Part shown: one piece after another, positions 51,875-61,462 of the stretch
Layout: each line of letters opens with the position of its first letter
Numbering within the stretch: the first letter of the stretch is position 1
Origin: an uncultured Pseudomonadales bacterium
Lineage (GTDB): Bacteria; Pseudomonadota; Gammaproteobacteria; Pseudomonadales; Azotimanducaceae
Reading direction: 5' to 3'
Length of the DNA: 64,000 bases
NCBI GenBank assembly: GCA_937775265.1
Contig: CALKBV010000020.1
Coordinates: forward strand, 1-64,000
Made by a program: the position numbers and the translations under genes
The notes under the pieces: model-generated
The model's input: only the letters and a program-made list of their open reading frames with translations
Database searches by the model: none
Told to the model about the DNA's origin: nothing

Positions 51875-53305
51875 CTATTTAGCTCTACGCGCCGCGAGTT
51901 CAAGTTGTATTTCCGCAATGCGAGTCCTGTCCAATCGATAACCAATATAAAAAGCAAGGATCGCCAGTCCTATAATTGACGTTGCCGGCCCCGCTATGAT
52001 GCCTAGATTGAACAGAACCTCTGCAGACACTTCGCCTGGCGCCGCGCCTCTTGGGAACTCAATCAAATCAAGACCGATTCCGCCCAGTATGGTCGCGAAT
52101 GCACCACCGGCCTTGAAGGCAAACGACCTTGCGGAAAAAATAATCCCTTCCTGTCTTTCGCCGGTCAGCAGTTCCTGCTCGTCAGAAATGTCCGCAAACA
52201 TTGAATTGAGTGTAATCATGATTGCTGGACCAGCAAGGCCACTGGTAAAGATAAATGCCAACAGCATCGCTAACAGCTCTACGCTACCATTCTCTGGTAG
52301 CCAATCCGTAAACAGTCGCACGCAAATCATCATGTTGTTGCACACAATTATGACAACTGACAAGCCTATTAACGTTCTACGTTTATCAAGGTACTTCGTG
52401 AGAATTGGTGCGAGCAACACTGAAAAGGGTAACGCGCACAATACTGTCGGACCGATCCAGCGCATGTTTTCAGTCTCCATACCCCAGAAATGCACGTACA
52501 TGTACACCATGAACGTACCCTCTATTCCTAATAGGATTACAGCGCAGAAAAGCCCTCCGACCAGCATCCTGTATGAGTGGTTCTTAAAGGCGGTTGTGAC
52601 CTCGCGGAACAGCCTCCGTGGATTAAGACGCTCGGCCGTTTTGAAGTTGGCAGGTGGAAGGTGTGGGATTTCCCTTAGAGTACCGGCAATGCAGAGACTG
52701 ATGGAAACAAAAATCCCGATCGCGGCCGCGATGGAAAATGGTCCGTAACCATTAGTATTGAGCAGACCATGCGAAAATTCTTCGGTAGTAGGAAAAAATA
52801 ATGTCAGCATCACAAACCCAAAACCGGCAGAACCTACAGTACCAAAGAACTGGCTGAAACTGTAAACCCGAGTCCGATCGAGGTAGTCCTGCGCCATCTC
52901 TGCACCCAGGGCAAGATGCGGTATATGGTAAAGCGTCAAAAATAATCTTGCCGAAACGGCAAAGGTAATCAGCCAGCCGAAATAGAACATCTCCGACATG
53001 CCTGTTGGTGGGTTGAACAGCGCGATGATAGAAATGCCAAGTGGCAGCGCCGCACCCATCATCATCGGGTGACGTCTGCCCCATCGAGTCTCTAGCCGAT
53101 CTGAAATGGAACCAGCTATCGGGTCTGTAATCGCATCACAAAACAGAGCGATGCCCAACGCAATACCCGTCAGGGTGCCCGACACCTGTAATATTTGATT
53201 GAAATAGAATAATAGAAATGTTGAAAACGCGCCAAGGGTAATACCTTCGGCAAGCTGTCCAACACCAAAACCGAGTTTCGAAGATAAAGGTAAAACGCGT
53301 GTCAT
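51875..53305 (-). CDS. MFS transporter of the glycoside-pentoside-hexuronide:cation family
   Basis: A 476-residue 12-helix transporter. KLGFGVGQLAEG at the start, DAITDPIAGSISDRLETRWGRRHPMMMGAA near 57-86 (GPH cation motif DP..G..SDR...WGRRHP in adjoining blocks) and the C-terminal half with RGAAPGEV define the GPH family. Substrates are sugars or other glycosides taken up with sodium or protons, but many marine members are of unknown specificity. A decayed relative is at 61463. Confidence 0.88.
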   Translation of the reverse strand: MTRVLPLSSKLGFGVGQLAEGITLGAFSTFLLFYFNQILQVSGTLTGIALGIALFCDAITDPIAGSISDRLETRWGRRHPMMMGAALPLGISIIALFNPPTGMSEMFYFGWLITFAVSARLFLTLYHIPHLALGAEMAQDYLDRTRVYSFSQFFGTVGSAGFGFVMLTLFFPTTEEFSHGLLNTNGYGPFSIAAAIGIFVSISLCIAGTLREIPHLPPANFKTAERLNPRRLFREVTTAFKNHSYRMLVGGLFCAVILLGIEGTFMVYMYVHFWGMETENMRWIGPTVLCALPFSVLLAPILTKYLDKRRTLIGLSVVIIVCNNMMICVRLFTDWLPENGSVELLAMLLAFIFTSGLAGPAIMITLNSMFADISDEQELLTGERQEGIIFSARSFAFKAGGAFATILGGIGLDLIEFPRGAAPGEVSAEVLFNLGIIAGPATSIIGLAILAFYIGYRLDRTRIAEIQLELAARRAK

Positions 53306-53847
53306 AAAGACTCTGCCTGCTTTGTTTCAGTATCAATCCAATACGTCAAATGTGCAACAGACGCATAATTCATCCGAACGATCTCTGATTATTGCTAATC
53401 TCATAATAGGCCCAACCCTTTGTTTAAAGCACCCAACACCTGAATTGTATATCCGTGATTAAGCTAGAACGTACAAGAAGTGTCGTATTTTGGGGCGCGT
53501 CAGGTTTCGCGGCAATGACTGGACAAACTTGGCCTATAGCCACTGGAAGCTAAACGCTTTCCAGCACGAGAAAGATACGAGCAATATTTGCGTGAGAAGC
53601 TAAACAAAATATTTTACTGGAGTCGTAGCGCATTATTGATAGGCTGAATAAGCTTTAGGAAAGCTAAACCAAAATAGATGAATTGAACTATTCCATTCTT
53701 GAGTATGCTAAATTTTCTTCATACCGAAATTTTTTTGCGCTGTGCTAGCACTCGAGTGCCAAGTTCAATCTGACCCGGTCTTACGTTAACGGCGAATCTA
53801 AACAATGAACAAATTAGTCAACAACATCAAAAGACGGAAGCGCAAAG
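53306..53847. other. Intergenic, no intact gene
   Basis: About 540 bases, AT-rich toward the right, with no supportable gene. One short frame near 53465 (RSVVFWGASGF) faintly recalls the N-terminus of an enoyl-reductase-like Rossmann protein, but it is too short to annotate. GGAAG at 53835 is the ribosome binding site of the next gene. Confidence 0.5.
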
Positions 53848-54810
53848 ATGCAATCTGATGCCTATAAGCCCCTCAAGTTAGGTTTAGCCGCCAGCTTTGC
53901 ATTTTTTGTGGGTTATGTTCTATTTGGATGGCAAGGTTGGGGCACACCGGCCGGTGTAGAGCAAGCAGTAGGTGAGGTTTCCAGGTGGTGTGAGCGTGTT
54001 CAACCCGGATTATTTCATGAACCAGTGAATGCGCTCAGTAATCTTGGCTTTATGATCGCAGGTCTTTGGATGCTTTGGCTGTTGGGAAGGGATGTCGAGG
54101 CTGGACGAACCGGGATCATGTTTGGCCACAGCCCTATTGCGTTGCTCTATTCGGCCGCTGCTATTTGGCTGGGTCCCGGATCGCTACTGATGCATGGTAC
54201 CCACACGGCGTGGGGTGGTTGGGCCGATAACCTGAGCATGGTGATGTACATTCTGATCCCCTGGATGATTAATGTTTCAGCCATGGGACGCTGGCCGCCT
54301 CGACAGGTGTTAGGAGTCTATGCCGCTTTGGTGCTGGTTTATGGCATTGGTCGCGCAGTGAATGGCTGGGGTTTAGGGATCAATCTCGACTTCTTTGGCC
54401 TGTCGATCGCCTTTTGGGTGATCAGTGAGGTTTTGTACCGGTTCTGGTCGCAGTGGCTACGAGTTCTCTCGGGATTCGTGGGCTTTATTGTTGCTGGGAT
54501 CTTTGGCATCACCCCTTTCGAGATGTTGGCAGAACCTACACGTTTCTGGTGGGTCTTACTGTTTTGGCTGCCAGGTCTCCTTGCCTCCGGTCCTGCCCCG
54601 ACGCGACGCACCTATGTACCTTGGTTCGCTTTGGGTGTGGCCAGCTATTTGAGCGCATTTACGATTTGGCAGACGGGCAAGGCAGGACATCCTTTATGTG
54701 ATCCGGATACACTTCTGCAGGCACACGGTATTTGGCATCTGCTATCTGCAGCATCCACTGCCTGTTTTTTCCTTTTCTTGCGGACTGAGCGACCAGTGCA
54801 CACCACTTAA
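53848..54810 (+). CDS. CREST-superfamily membrane hydrolase (alkaline-ceramidase-like)
   Basis: A 320-residue, seven-or-more-helix membrane protein. The conserved positions of the ceramidase/CREST superfamily are in place: EPVNALSNLGFMIAGL near 58-73, the zinc-site block GSLLMHGTHTAWGGWADNLSMVMY near 111-134 (serine, histidine, aspartate), and QAHGIWHLLSAAS near 291-303 with two histidines. Members hydrolyse amide bonds of sphingolipids or act as lipid receptors. Few bacteria make ceramides, so the natural substrate may be another N-acyl lipid (inference). Confidence 0.75.
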   Translation: MQSDAYKPLKLGLAASFAFFVGYVLFGWQGWGTPAGVEQAVGEVSRWCERVQPGLFHEPVNALSNLGFMIAGLWMLWLLGRDVEAGRTGIMFGHSPIALLYSAAAIWLGPGSLLMHGTHTAWGGWADNLSMVMYILIPWMINVSAMGRWPPRQVLGVYAALVLVYGIGRAVNGWGLGINLDFFGLSIAFWVISEVLYRFWSQWLRVLSGFVGFIVAGIFGITPFEMLAEPTRFWWVLLFWLPGLLASGPAPTRRTYVPWFALGVASYLSAFTIWQTGKAGHPLCDPDTLLQAHGIWHLLSAASTACFFLFLRTERPVHTT

Positions 54811-54819
54811 TAAAACGCT

Positions 54820-55065
54820 TTAACTAACGAGGCCAAGGTCTCTGGTGTTTTTGGTCGATGCATGTTCTGACAATTCGAGCAGGAGCACGCGGTGTAACCT
54901 TGTCCCATAGTCGTTAACAACCCCATATGGCCAAAGAATCAGCCTGTCGTTGCCACCAAACCAGGTTTGCATACCAGTCAGTCCTCGTACCACTTCTTCA
55001 TAACCGGGTTGATACTCCCAGGGGACCCTGTTCGCCCTGGCTGTTTCGGACCGGAGAACAATCAC
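54820..55065 (-). CDS. Doubtful 81-codon frame
   Basis: An 81-codon minus-strand frame convergent with the membrane hydrolase gene. It has a plausible amino acid mix (LILWPYGVVNDYGTRLHRVL) but no family, and its start lacks a ribosome binding site. It may be a gene fragment. Confidence 0.25.
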   Translation of the reverse strand: MIVLRSETARANRVPWEYQPGYEEVVRGLTGMQTWFGGNDRLILWPYGVVNDYGTRLHRVLLLELSEHASTKNTRDLGLVS

Positions 55066-55121
55066 GCGGCTTTTAGTTTTATGATGTCCCCTAACAAATC
55101 GTCGCTAAGAGACCTGTCAAT

Positions 55122-55769
55122 TTGCAAACCCTGAAACTGGATAACACCGCGCTGTCTGCAATCTATTCGCCGGCTGGTAATGCCAGCGTCCTGCTCGTAT
55201 TAGCTCATGGCGCCGGCGCGAATTTTGAGCACGACCATATGAGCGCGCTGTCGTCGGCTCTGAATAATGTGGGTGTTAGCACACTGCGGTTCAATTTCCC
55301 TTTTATGGAGAAAGGTAAGCGACGAGTAGACAACCCCGATGTATGTATCGACACCATCGCCTGCGCAGTTGCAACAGCGAATCGGCTCTGTCCGAAGGTG
55401 AGACTGTTTATTGGCGGGCATTCATTTGGTGGGCGGATGGCTACCCACTATGCAGTCGAGCAGCCCACCAACGCGGTCGGTATTATTCTCTTTTCTTTTC
55501 CACTTCACTCCAGCAAGAAGCCGGCGATAAAGAGAGCGGCTCACCTGGGCGCGATTAATGAACCAATGTTATTTCTGTCGGGTGATCGAGACACGCTGGC
55601 GGAAGCAGTGCTGCTACAGTCAGTCACAGGCCCGCTAGCCAACGCACGATTGCATTGGCTGGAAACCGCAGATCACAGCTATAAAATTCTAAAGCGAACA
55701 CGAAAGTCCGCAGAAAATGTTTATGCCGAGGCAGCCAGAGTTGCCTCGGCATGGATTGAAGAACTCTGA
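55122..55769 (+). CDS. Alpha/beta-hydrolase, KANL3/TEX30-like
   Basis: A 215-residue hydrolase: VLLVLAHGAGANFEHDHM near 23-40 (oxyanion HGAG), LRFNFPFMEKGKRRVDNP near 55-72, the nucleophile elbow FIGGHSFGGRMATHYAVEQ near 95-113, LSGDRDTLAE near 153-162 with the acid, and TADHSYKIL near 182-190 with the histidine. This is the compact dienelactone-hydrolase-like group that includes TEX30. Substrate unknown. The start is a TTG at 55122, giving the family-typical N-terminus. Confidence 0.85.
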   Translation: MQTLKLDNTALSAIYSPAGNASVLLVLAHGAGANFEHDHMSALSSALNNVGVSTLRFNFPFMEKGKRRVDNPDVCIDTIACAVATANRLCPKVRLFIGGHSFGGRMATHYAVEQPTNAVGIILFSFPLHSSKKPAIKRAAHLGAINEPMLFLSGDRDTLAEAVLLQSVTGPLANARLHWLETADHSYKILKRTRKSAENVYAEAARVASAWIEEL

Positions 55770-55785
55770 CAAGGCGCCAGAAGAA

Positions 55786-56676
55786 CTACTTCATGCTACT
55801 CAGGAATTCCAGAGTCCGATCATAAGCACCCTCTTCCACATTCATGATGGCAGCATTGAAATCCGTGACACCCGCATCCTCGAAGCGTTTTATTTCACCG
55901 CGCAGAGTATTTTCATCACCGATGATCGCGATATCCTGCGGGCCATCTACACCCTCACGGTCCAGCATTGCCCGGTAGCTGGGTAGCTGCCCGTACATCA
56001 CAAGATTTTTCCCAATGGTTTCACGCGCCTGGTCTATATTGGTCGTCAGGACAATGGGGACGCCACCAACTACCGTTGCATCACTTCGTCCTAAACCAGG
56101 CACAATGTGCTTAGCCATGGTGTTGGGTCCGACCATCCAGGTATTCGTACCATCAGCCAGTTCACCCGCTATCTTTAACATGACAGGTCCAAGCGCCGCC
56201 ACAACCACCGGCATTCGATCAGCACCCGGAACATCAAGGGCCAGCCCGTGAACACTGTATTGGTCACCATCATAATTCACTGTTTCGCCGCGTGTTAGCG
56301 GCATCAGTACTTCGAGATATTCACGCATGTGCTTTGCAGGCTTGTCGTAAGACATACCCAACATGTTTTCGATCACTACCTGGTGTGACAGCCCAATACC
56401 CAGCGTAAACCGGTTTTTAGAGGCTGCAGCCGTGGTCAATGCCTGCTGCGCAATGGCTGTAGGATGCCGGGGATAAGTCGGGGTTACGGCCGTGCCAAGC
56501 CCAATTCGATCCGTCTCTCTACCGACGATTGCCAGGGTAGATATCGCGTCAAAGCCAAAGATATTTGCCAGCCAGACATTATCAAGACCGGCCGCTTCGG
56601 CTCGCTTGGCGACATTAACGATGTCATCTAATGTATTGCTCGCGCCATCAGCGCCAATCATCGTTCCAATTCGCAT
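55786..56676 (-). CDS. LLM-class F420-dependent oxidoreductase
   Basis: A 296-residue luciferase-like protein with MRIGTMIGADGASNTLDDIV at the start, GLDNVWLANIFGFDAISTLA near 33-52, IGLGTAVTPTYPRHPTAIAQQALT near 60-83 and FTLGIGLSHQVVIENMLGM near 91-109, read as adjoining blocks. The form matches mycobacterial-type F420-dependent reductases. This is the third LLM gene in the window; they share fold but little sequence. Function unknown. Confidence 0.82.
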   Translation of the reverse strand: MRIGTMIGADGASNTLDDIVNVAKRAEAAGLDNVWLANIFGFDAISTLAIVGRETDRIGLGTAVTPTYPRHPTAIAQQALTTAAASKNRFTLGIGLSHQVVIENMLGMSYDKPAKHMREYLEVLMPLTRGETVNYDGDQYSVHGLALDVPGADRMPVVVAALGPVMLKIAGELADGTNTWMVGPNTMAKHIVPGLGRSDATVVGGVPIVLTTNIDQARETIGKNLVMYGQLPSYRAMLDREGVDGPQDIAIIGDENTLRGEIKRFEDAGVTDFNAAIMNVEEGAYDRTLEFLSSMK

Positions 56677-56777
56677 TACAGTCTTCCTGATTAATAAAAG
56701 ACGCTATCCTGAAGCATCGCTTGAACTATCTCAAGGTACCTGCATGCTGTTCACTGGACCTGCCCCGAAACCACCAC

Positions 56778-58145
56778 TCAACCGATATCTATTACTTTTC
56801 CCGGGTTCATAATGTTCTTAGGATCAAAAGCTAACTTCACCTGGCGCATAAGATCCAGACTTGCACCATGTTCAAGCGCCATATAAGGCAACTTGCCGGA
56901 GCCTATGCCATGTTCGCCGGTTGAGGTGCCGCCCATTTCGATGGCCCGCCTGACCAGTCTGTCATTAATGCCTTTGGCCGTGGCCATCTCATCCGGGTTA
57001 TCGGTATCAACCAAAAGCAGCAGATGGAAGTTGCCGTCCCCCACATGCCCAACTATAGGCGCAATGACGCCGGTCTCCTCAACATCGGTCCTGGTTAGTT
57101 GTATACATTCGGTCAGTCTGGTGATGGGTACACAGACATCAGTCGGCCATCCACTACAACCAGGGCGGAGCGCCATCCCCGCATAATAGGCATCGTGTCT
57201 GGCTTGCCACAACTGATTCTGTTCTTCCTGTTTGGTTGACCAGAGAAACTCACCGCCGCCGTACTCAGCGGTTATTTCTGCGACGCCCTCACTTTGCTCA
57301 ATAACCGAGGCTTCAGTACCGTGAAATTCAAAGAACAGCGTGGGCAATTCTGCGTAGGATAGTTTTGAATAAGCGTTCACAGCTCTTACCTGCACCTCAT
57401 CAAGAAACTCAACCCGCGCAATCGGAATGCCCATCTGGATAATGCTGATGACCGAATCCACGGCGCCTTCCAGCGTTTTAAAAGCGCAAACACCCGCCGA
57501 GTGCGCTTCAGGTAGCCCATAGACTTTGAGTTGGACCTCTGTAATCACCCCCAGGGTGCCTTCAGAACCACAAAACAGACGCGTCAGATCGTAGCCCGAG
57601 GCTGATTTTCGCGCCCTACCACCTGTCTGGACGATCTCACCGTTCGGCATAACGACAGTCAGACCAAGAATATTTTCCCGCATGGTGCCGTATCTGACCG
57701 CATTCGTACCCGATGCACCGGTCGCGGCCATTCCCCCTAACGTTGCATCTGCTCCAGGATCAACCGGGAAGAACAAACCATGCCGGGCAAGTTCCACGTT
57801 AAGTTGTTTTCGTGTCACGCCCGCCTGAACCCTGACATCAAGATCACCCGGGTTAATTTCAAGCACCTCATTCATCATTGAAAGATCAACGCACACCCCA
57901 CCATGAAGCGCCGCAACATGTCCCTCAAGGGATGTGCCAACACCAAATGGAATGACCGGGGTATCCGAATCCGCGCATTGTTTTACGATACTCGCGACTT
58001 CGTCATTAGATCCAGGAAAGACAACAAGGTCGGGCGGCGCCGATGCATGAAATGATTCATCGCGTCCATGACGTTCCAGAACATCTTTATTCTGGGTCGC
58101 CCTCTCGCCAAATTGTTCGTGCAATACCTGAATCGACTCATTCAT
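56778..58145 (-). CDS. FAD-linked oxidase, D-lactate/glycolate dehydrogenase type
   Basis: A 455-residue flavoprotein of the GlcD/Dld family: VIPFGVGTSLEGHV near 63-76 and PGADATLGGMAATGASGTNAVRYGTMRENILGL near 124-156 in adjoining blocks bind FAD, FCGSEGTLGVITEVQLK is near 191-207, and the C-terminal GGTSTGEHGIGSGKLPYM near 413-430 completes the site. It oxidises a 2-hydroxy acid such as D-lactate or D-2-hydroxyglutarate. There is no iron-sulfur partner nearby, as in single-subunit D-lactate dehydrogenase (cytochrome) enzymes. Confidence 0.88.
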   Translation of the reverse strand: MNESIQVLHEQFGERATQNKDVLERHGRDESFHASAPPDLVVFPGSNDEVASIVKQCADSDTPVIPFGVGTSLEGHVAALHGGVCVDLSMMNEVLEINPGDLDVRVQAGVTRKQLNVELARHGLFFPVDPGADATLGGMAATGASGTNAVRYGTMRENILGLTVVMPNGEIVQTGGRARKSASGYDLTRLFCGSEGTLGVITEVQLKVYGLPEAHSAGVCAFKTLEGAVDSVISIIQMGIPIARVEFLDEVQVRAVNAYSKLSYAELPTLFFEFHGTEASVIEQSEGVAEITAEYGGGEFLWSTKQEEQNQLWQARHDAYYAGMALRPGCSGWPTDVCVPITRLTECIQLTRTDVEETGVIAPIVGHVGDGNFHLLLLVDTDNPDEMATAKGINDRLVRRAIEMGGTSTGEHGIGSGKLPYMALEHGASLDLMRQVKLAFDPKNIMNPGKVIDIG

Positions 58146-58281
58146 TGTGCTTCACCTTCAGCGCCGGCAGCGAAAATTCTGGATGGCATGCCCATCGAGC
58201 CGAGTAATAATATCCGAGCAATTTCCGTAACCGTCATACTTACCTCTTTACGTCTAATAGTCAGGACTCGTTTTGTCCTAG

Positions 58282-58977
58282 TTATTTACGCGCTGTCTCA
58301 AAATTTATCGCCAGATCCAGAATGTTACGAATCTGATGATCCCGCGGGACACGTGCATGTCTGCCGATCAATTGGCAGTCCATCCCAACACTCCTGGCAC
58401 CTTTGTAGTCACGCTCGTAACTATTACCAATATAAATCGCCTGCTCGGCGGTCAACCCCAGTTTCTCTAGCGTATGTTCAAATATCAAGGGGTGAGGTTT
58501 CGCCCACCCCACCTCGACAGACAGAGTGACCACTTCAAACAGTCCCGTTAGCGCCATAGTATCCAATATAGCGTGGGCCATTGGCGGGTAATGGGTATTT
58601 GAAATCAGCGCCAGACGATAATGCTTCGACAGACGTTTCAGCAGACCTGACGCCCCGGTGACAGGCGAAGCCAGGGCTGACCAGTCTTCCATGTATTGCC
58701 TGGCCAACTGTCCTTCCTCTGTCCGGGAGCTATCGAGCCTTAACTCGCCAACGACAAGATCACAGACTTCACTCAAGTGAAACTCGCTGTTATCTGGCGC
58801 TGTTGCCTGTTCCATTTTCAGGAAAGCGCTATCCCATACCTTGATATAGTCTACATAACCGATGGCGCAGCCGAGTTCTGTCGCCTTTTTATAGCTACGG
58901 GAAAAGTCCTGTGAGGTACGCCCGACCTCATACTCGACCAGTGTTCCAAACAGGTCGAATATCAGGCATTCAGGCAT
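58282..58977 (-). CDS. HAD-superfamily hydrolase
   Basis: A 231-residue phosphatase-like protein. Motif I is LIFDLFGTLVE at 5-15 with the nucleophile aspartate, motif II ALISNTHYPP near 123-132, motif III a lysine in VGWAKPHPLIFE near 154-165, and motif IV IYIGNSYERDYKGARSVGM near 181-199. The cap is helical (residues 16-100). Substrate unknown. It starts 11 nt after glyA and is probably in the same transcript. Confidence 0.87.
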   Translation of the reverse strand: MPECLIFDLFGTLVEYEVGRTSQDFSRSYKKATELGCAIGYVDYIKVWDSAFLKMEQATAPDNSEFHLSEVCDLVVGELRLDSSRTEEGQLARQYMEDWSALASPVTGASGLLKRLSKHYRLALISNTHYPPMAHAILDTMALTGLFEVVTLSVEVGWAKPHPLIFEHTLEKLGLTAEQAIYIGNSYERDYKGARSVGMDCQLIGRHARVPRDHQIRNILDLAINFETARK

Positions 58978-58988
58978 TTTCTAGCCTA

Positions 58989-60245
58989 CTAAAGCCCGGG
59001 AACCGGAAACTTTTTGCAGAAGGTTTCGACGGCACCCTGGATTTCGCCGATGACGGCTTCGTCTTCAGGAGATCGCAGGCAACGATCAATCCACTCACCT
59101 AGCTGCTTCATGTCCGCTTCGCCCATACCTCGAGCGGTCGCGGCCGGGGTACCGATCCTTATCCCGCTGGGTCGCAGGGGAGGCAGCGGATCATCAGGAA
59201 TGATCTGTTTATTGGTTGTGATATTCACCTTATCGAGCGTTTCTTCAGCAACACGGCCATCAAGCCCGTAACTCTCCATCGTATCAACGACCATCATATG
59301 ATTGTCTGTACCGCCGGTGACCAGACTTGCCTGCCGCTGCATCAGCTCATTCGCGAGGGTTTTACTGTTAACAAGCACCTGCTCCGCGTAATCCTTGAAC
59401 TCCTGTGTCTGGGCGCGCTTAAGGGTCACGGCAATGCCAGCAACGGCATTCATATGGGGCCCACCCTGTAGCCCCGGAAAGACTGACTTGTCGATTTTGC
59501 TCGCAAATTCTTTCTTACAAAGCACCATCCCACCTCGTGGACCTCGCAGAGACTTATGCGTCGTCGTCGTCACTACGTCAAACCCGAAATCGAAGGGGTT
59601 AGCCATCGCCTCACCCGCAACCAACCCGCCAAAGTGAGACGCATCAGTCATTGTGATCGCGCCAACCTCATCGGCGATTGCCTTGAATTTCGCGTAGTCG
59701 ATATCGCGGGGATAAGAGGTATAACCGCAAAGCACCATCTTGGGTTTGTGCTCAAGCGCGTCTTTTCGAACCTGGTCGTAGTCAATCGAACCATCAACCG
59801 GGTTGGTGACATAACGAACAAAATTGAACAGCTTACCCATGTGCGAAACCGGAGCACCATGTGTCAAGTGCCCACCGTGGGATAAATCCATCGCCAGGAT
59901 GGTATCTCCCGGTTCAAGCAAGCCAAGATAAACCGCCTGGTTCATTGCAGAACCTGACAATGGCTGCACATTGGCGTGCTCACATTTAAAAACCGCCTTC
60001 GCCCGGTCCCTCGCCAGCGTTTCAATCTGGTCGGTATATTCCTGGCCGCCGTAATAACGGCGCCCGGGATAACCTTCTGAATATTTGTTGGTGAACACAC
60101 TGCCAAGCGTGGACAGCACTTCAGGGAAGGTATAGTTCTCTGAGGGGATGAGTTCGATGCCAGACTTCTGTCGCTGTTCTTCGCCTTTAAGGGCCGCGTA
60201 TACGTCCGGGTCTTGTTGTTGCAGGATCTCTAAATTACTGGTCAA
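58989..60245 (-). CDS. glyA: Serine hydroxymethyltransferase
   Basis: A 418-residue PLP enzyme that interconverts serine and glycine with tetrahydrofolate. Signatures: SGIELIPSENYTFPEVL near 28-44, NKYSEGYPGRRYYGGQEYTD near 53-72, DLSHGGHLTHG near 119-129 and VVTTTTHKSLRGPRGGMVLC near 222-241 with the PLP lysine. The start is a TTG at 60245 with GGGAG 8 nt upstream; no in-frame ATG lies nearby. A ZTP riboswitch precedes it, linking expression to folate one-carbon status and purine synthesis. Confidence 0.95.
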   Translation of the reverse strand: MTSNLEILQQQDPDVYAALKGEEQRQKSGIELIPSENYTFPEVLSTLGSVFTNKYSEGYPGRRYYGGQEYTDQIETLARDRAKAVFKCEHANVQPLSGSAMNQAVYLGLLEPGDTILAMDLSHGGHLTHGAPVSHMGKLFNFVRYVTNPVDGSIDYDQVRKDALEHKPKMVLCGYTSYPRDIDYAKFKAIADEVGAITMTDASHFGGLVAGEAMANPFDFGFDVVTTTTHKSLRGPRGGMVLCKKEFASKIDKSVFPGLQGGPHMNAVAGIAVTLKRAQTQEFKDYAEQVLVNSKTLANELMQRQASLVTGGTDNHMMVVDTMESYGLDGRVAEETLDKVNITTNKQIIPDDPLPPLRPSGIRIGTPAATARGMGEADMKQLGEWIDRCLRSPEDEAVIGEIQGAVETFCKKFPVPGL

Positions 60246-60271
60246 TGGGCTGACTCCCGTATTTGGTGGTG

Positions 60272-60358
60272 GGCGCCCAGGCGAACGGCTTCAATCTTGA
60301 GTCACACTTCCCGGTGGTTAGACCCACCTTGATTATCGCCAGTCATGTGAAGCCCGAA
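60272..60358 (-). promoter_or_regulatory. ZTP (pfl) riboswitch upstream of glyA
   Basis: On the minus strand the leader reads ATGACTGGCGATAATC, a hairpin GGTGGGTCTAACCACC, then GGGAAG, a linker, and TTCGCCTGGGCG. These are the pfl/ZTP consensus elements: the GAC.GGCG internal loop, the GGUGG..ACCACCGGG hairpin, and the CGCCUGGGC pseudoknot strand that pairs with GGCG. GGCTTCA and TGAAGCC close P1. The class senses the AICAR derivative ZTP and often controls glyA, purH or folD genes in proteobacteria. Confidence 0.85.
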
Positions 60359-60482
60359 ATTCTAACCGCTGCCTCCCTTTATTGAAATGGTGCTTTGCGG
60401 AATTCTTCTCAATTGTGGATCAATCTGACTCATCATGATGCTACATTAGGGGCTCTTAATACGAACCAACAGACAAAAGACA

Positions 60483-61097
60483 TTGACTGACCAATTACCA
60501 GACCACATGTTCAATCGACAGGACGACTCTGCGGATGAAGCCTTCTACTCAGCTCCACGGATGGTGAAGCATATTGATGACGCAACCATCAATGAAATCA
60601 CAAGGTTCTATCGGGAAACCCTGACCCCGGGGGATGAACTGCTGGATCTCATGTCATCATGGGTCAGCCACCTACCTGAAGAGGTCATCTACAGGAAAGT
60701 TACTGGACTAGGCATGAACCTTGATGAGTTGAATGCCAACGCTCGTCTGGATCAGGCTCTGGTCCATAACCTGAATAAAACGCCGACCATGCCTTTTCCT
60801 GACGCCACTTTCAACGCAGTCATGATCGTTGTTTCAATCCAGTACCTGACTCGGCCTTTTGAAGTCTTCGAAGAGATTCAGCGGGTTCTTAAGCCTGGCG
60901 GTAAATGTATCGTCGCCATGTCGCACCGCCTTTTCCCAACGAAAGCGATCTATGCGTTTCAGACTCTGGCGCCACAGGACAGGGTGCAGCTAGTGAAGGA
61001 ATACATGCGCCGGGGCGGTCTGTCCGAGATCGAGTTTATTGACCGATCACCCGAGAAGGCAGACCCACTTTGGATCATTCAGGGGACTAATTCTTGA
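60483..61097 (+). CDS. SAM-dependent methyltransferase domain protein
   Basis: A 204-residue class I methyltransferase-like protein. The SAM-binding region is GDELLDLMSSWVSHLPE near 50-66, in which the usual glycine-rich loop is modified, followed by GMNLDELNANARLDQ near 77-91, FPDATFNAVMIVVSIQYLTRP near 104-124 and IQRVLKPGGKCIVAMSHR near 131-148. Substrate unknown. The start at 60483 is a TTG with no strong ribosome binding site. It is divergent from glyA. Confidence 0.72.
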   Translation: MTDQLPDHMFNRQDDSADEAFYSAPRMVKHIDDATINEITRFYRETLTPGDELLDLMSSWVSHLPEEVIYRKVTGLGMNLDELNANARLDQALVHNLNKTPTMPFPDATFNAVMIVVSIQYLTRPFEVFEEIQRVLKPGGKCIVAMSHRLFPTKAIYAFQTLAPQDRVQLVKEYMRRGGLSEIEFIDRSPEKADPLWIIQGTNS

Positions 61098-61462
61098 TCT
61101 GGCCTTAACCGGTATGAAAAGGTCTTATCCTAACCAGTGAGAGGCAGCATAGTGAAGCCACAATCGGATCCGTCATCCTCTAATAAAGGTACACACATAT
61201 GGACCTGATAAAACAAGCAGAGAACCTGGCACCCCTGCCCCCCGAAGCTGCACGAGAGCTGCTCTGCGAAACAGTGCAGAGACCGGTGCCAGCGACGGTC
61301 ACTTGAGCAATCCGATCCAGCGAGCACAGCGGGACATCTCCATTGCCACAAATCACCGGATCTTCTCAACGACCAAGCGATATCACGATGTTGGGCTACC
61401 TTTAACCCGACGGTAATGACTCAACACGAAGATATAAAGACTATACGCAGCAGGATCTATAG
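61098..61462. other. Intergenic with a 35-codon frame at 61199-61306
   Basis: An ATG at 61199, preceded by AAAGG at 9 nt, opens a 35-codon frame (MDLIKQAENLAPLPPEAARE, then LLCETVQRPV). The start looks genuine but the product ends early and the following DNA gives no continuation I can identify, so it may be the stub of a lost gene. No other feature is seen here. Confidence 0.35.

Noticed and set aside
53462-53600. Possible remnant of an enoyl-reductase/saccharopine-dehydrogenase-like gene (RSVVFWGASGF)
   Set aside because: The similarity is limited to about eleven residues and the rest needs several frame changes; it is not better than chance.
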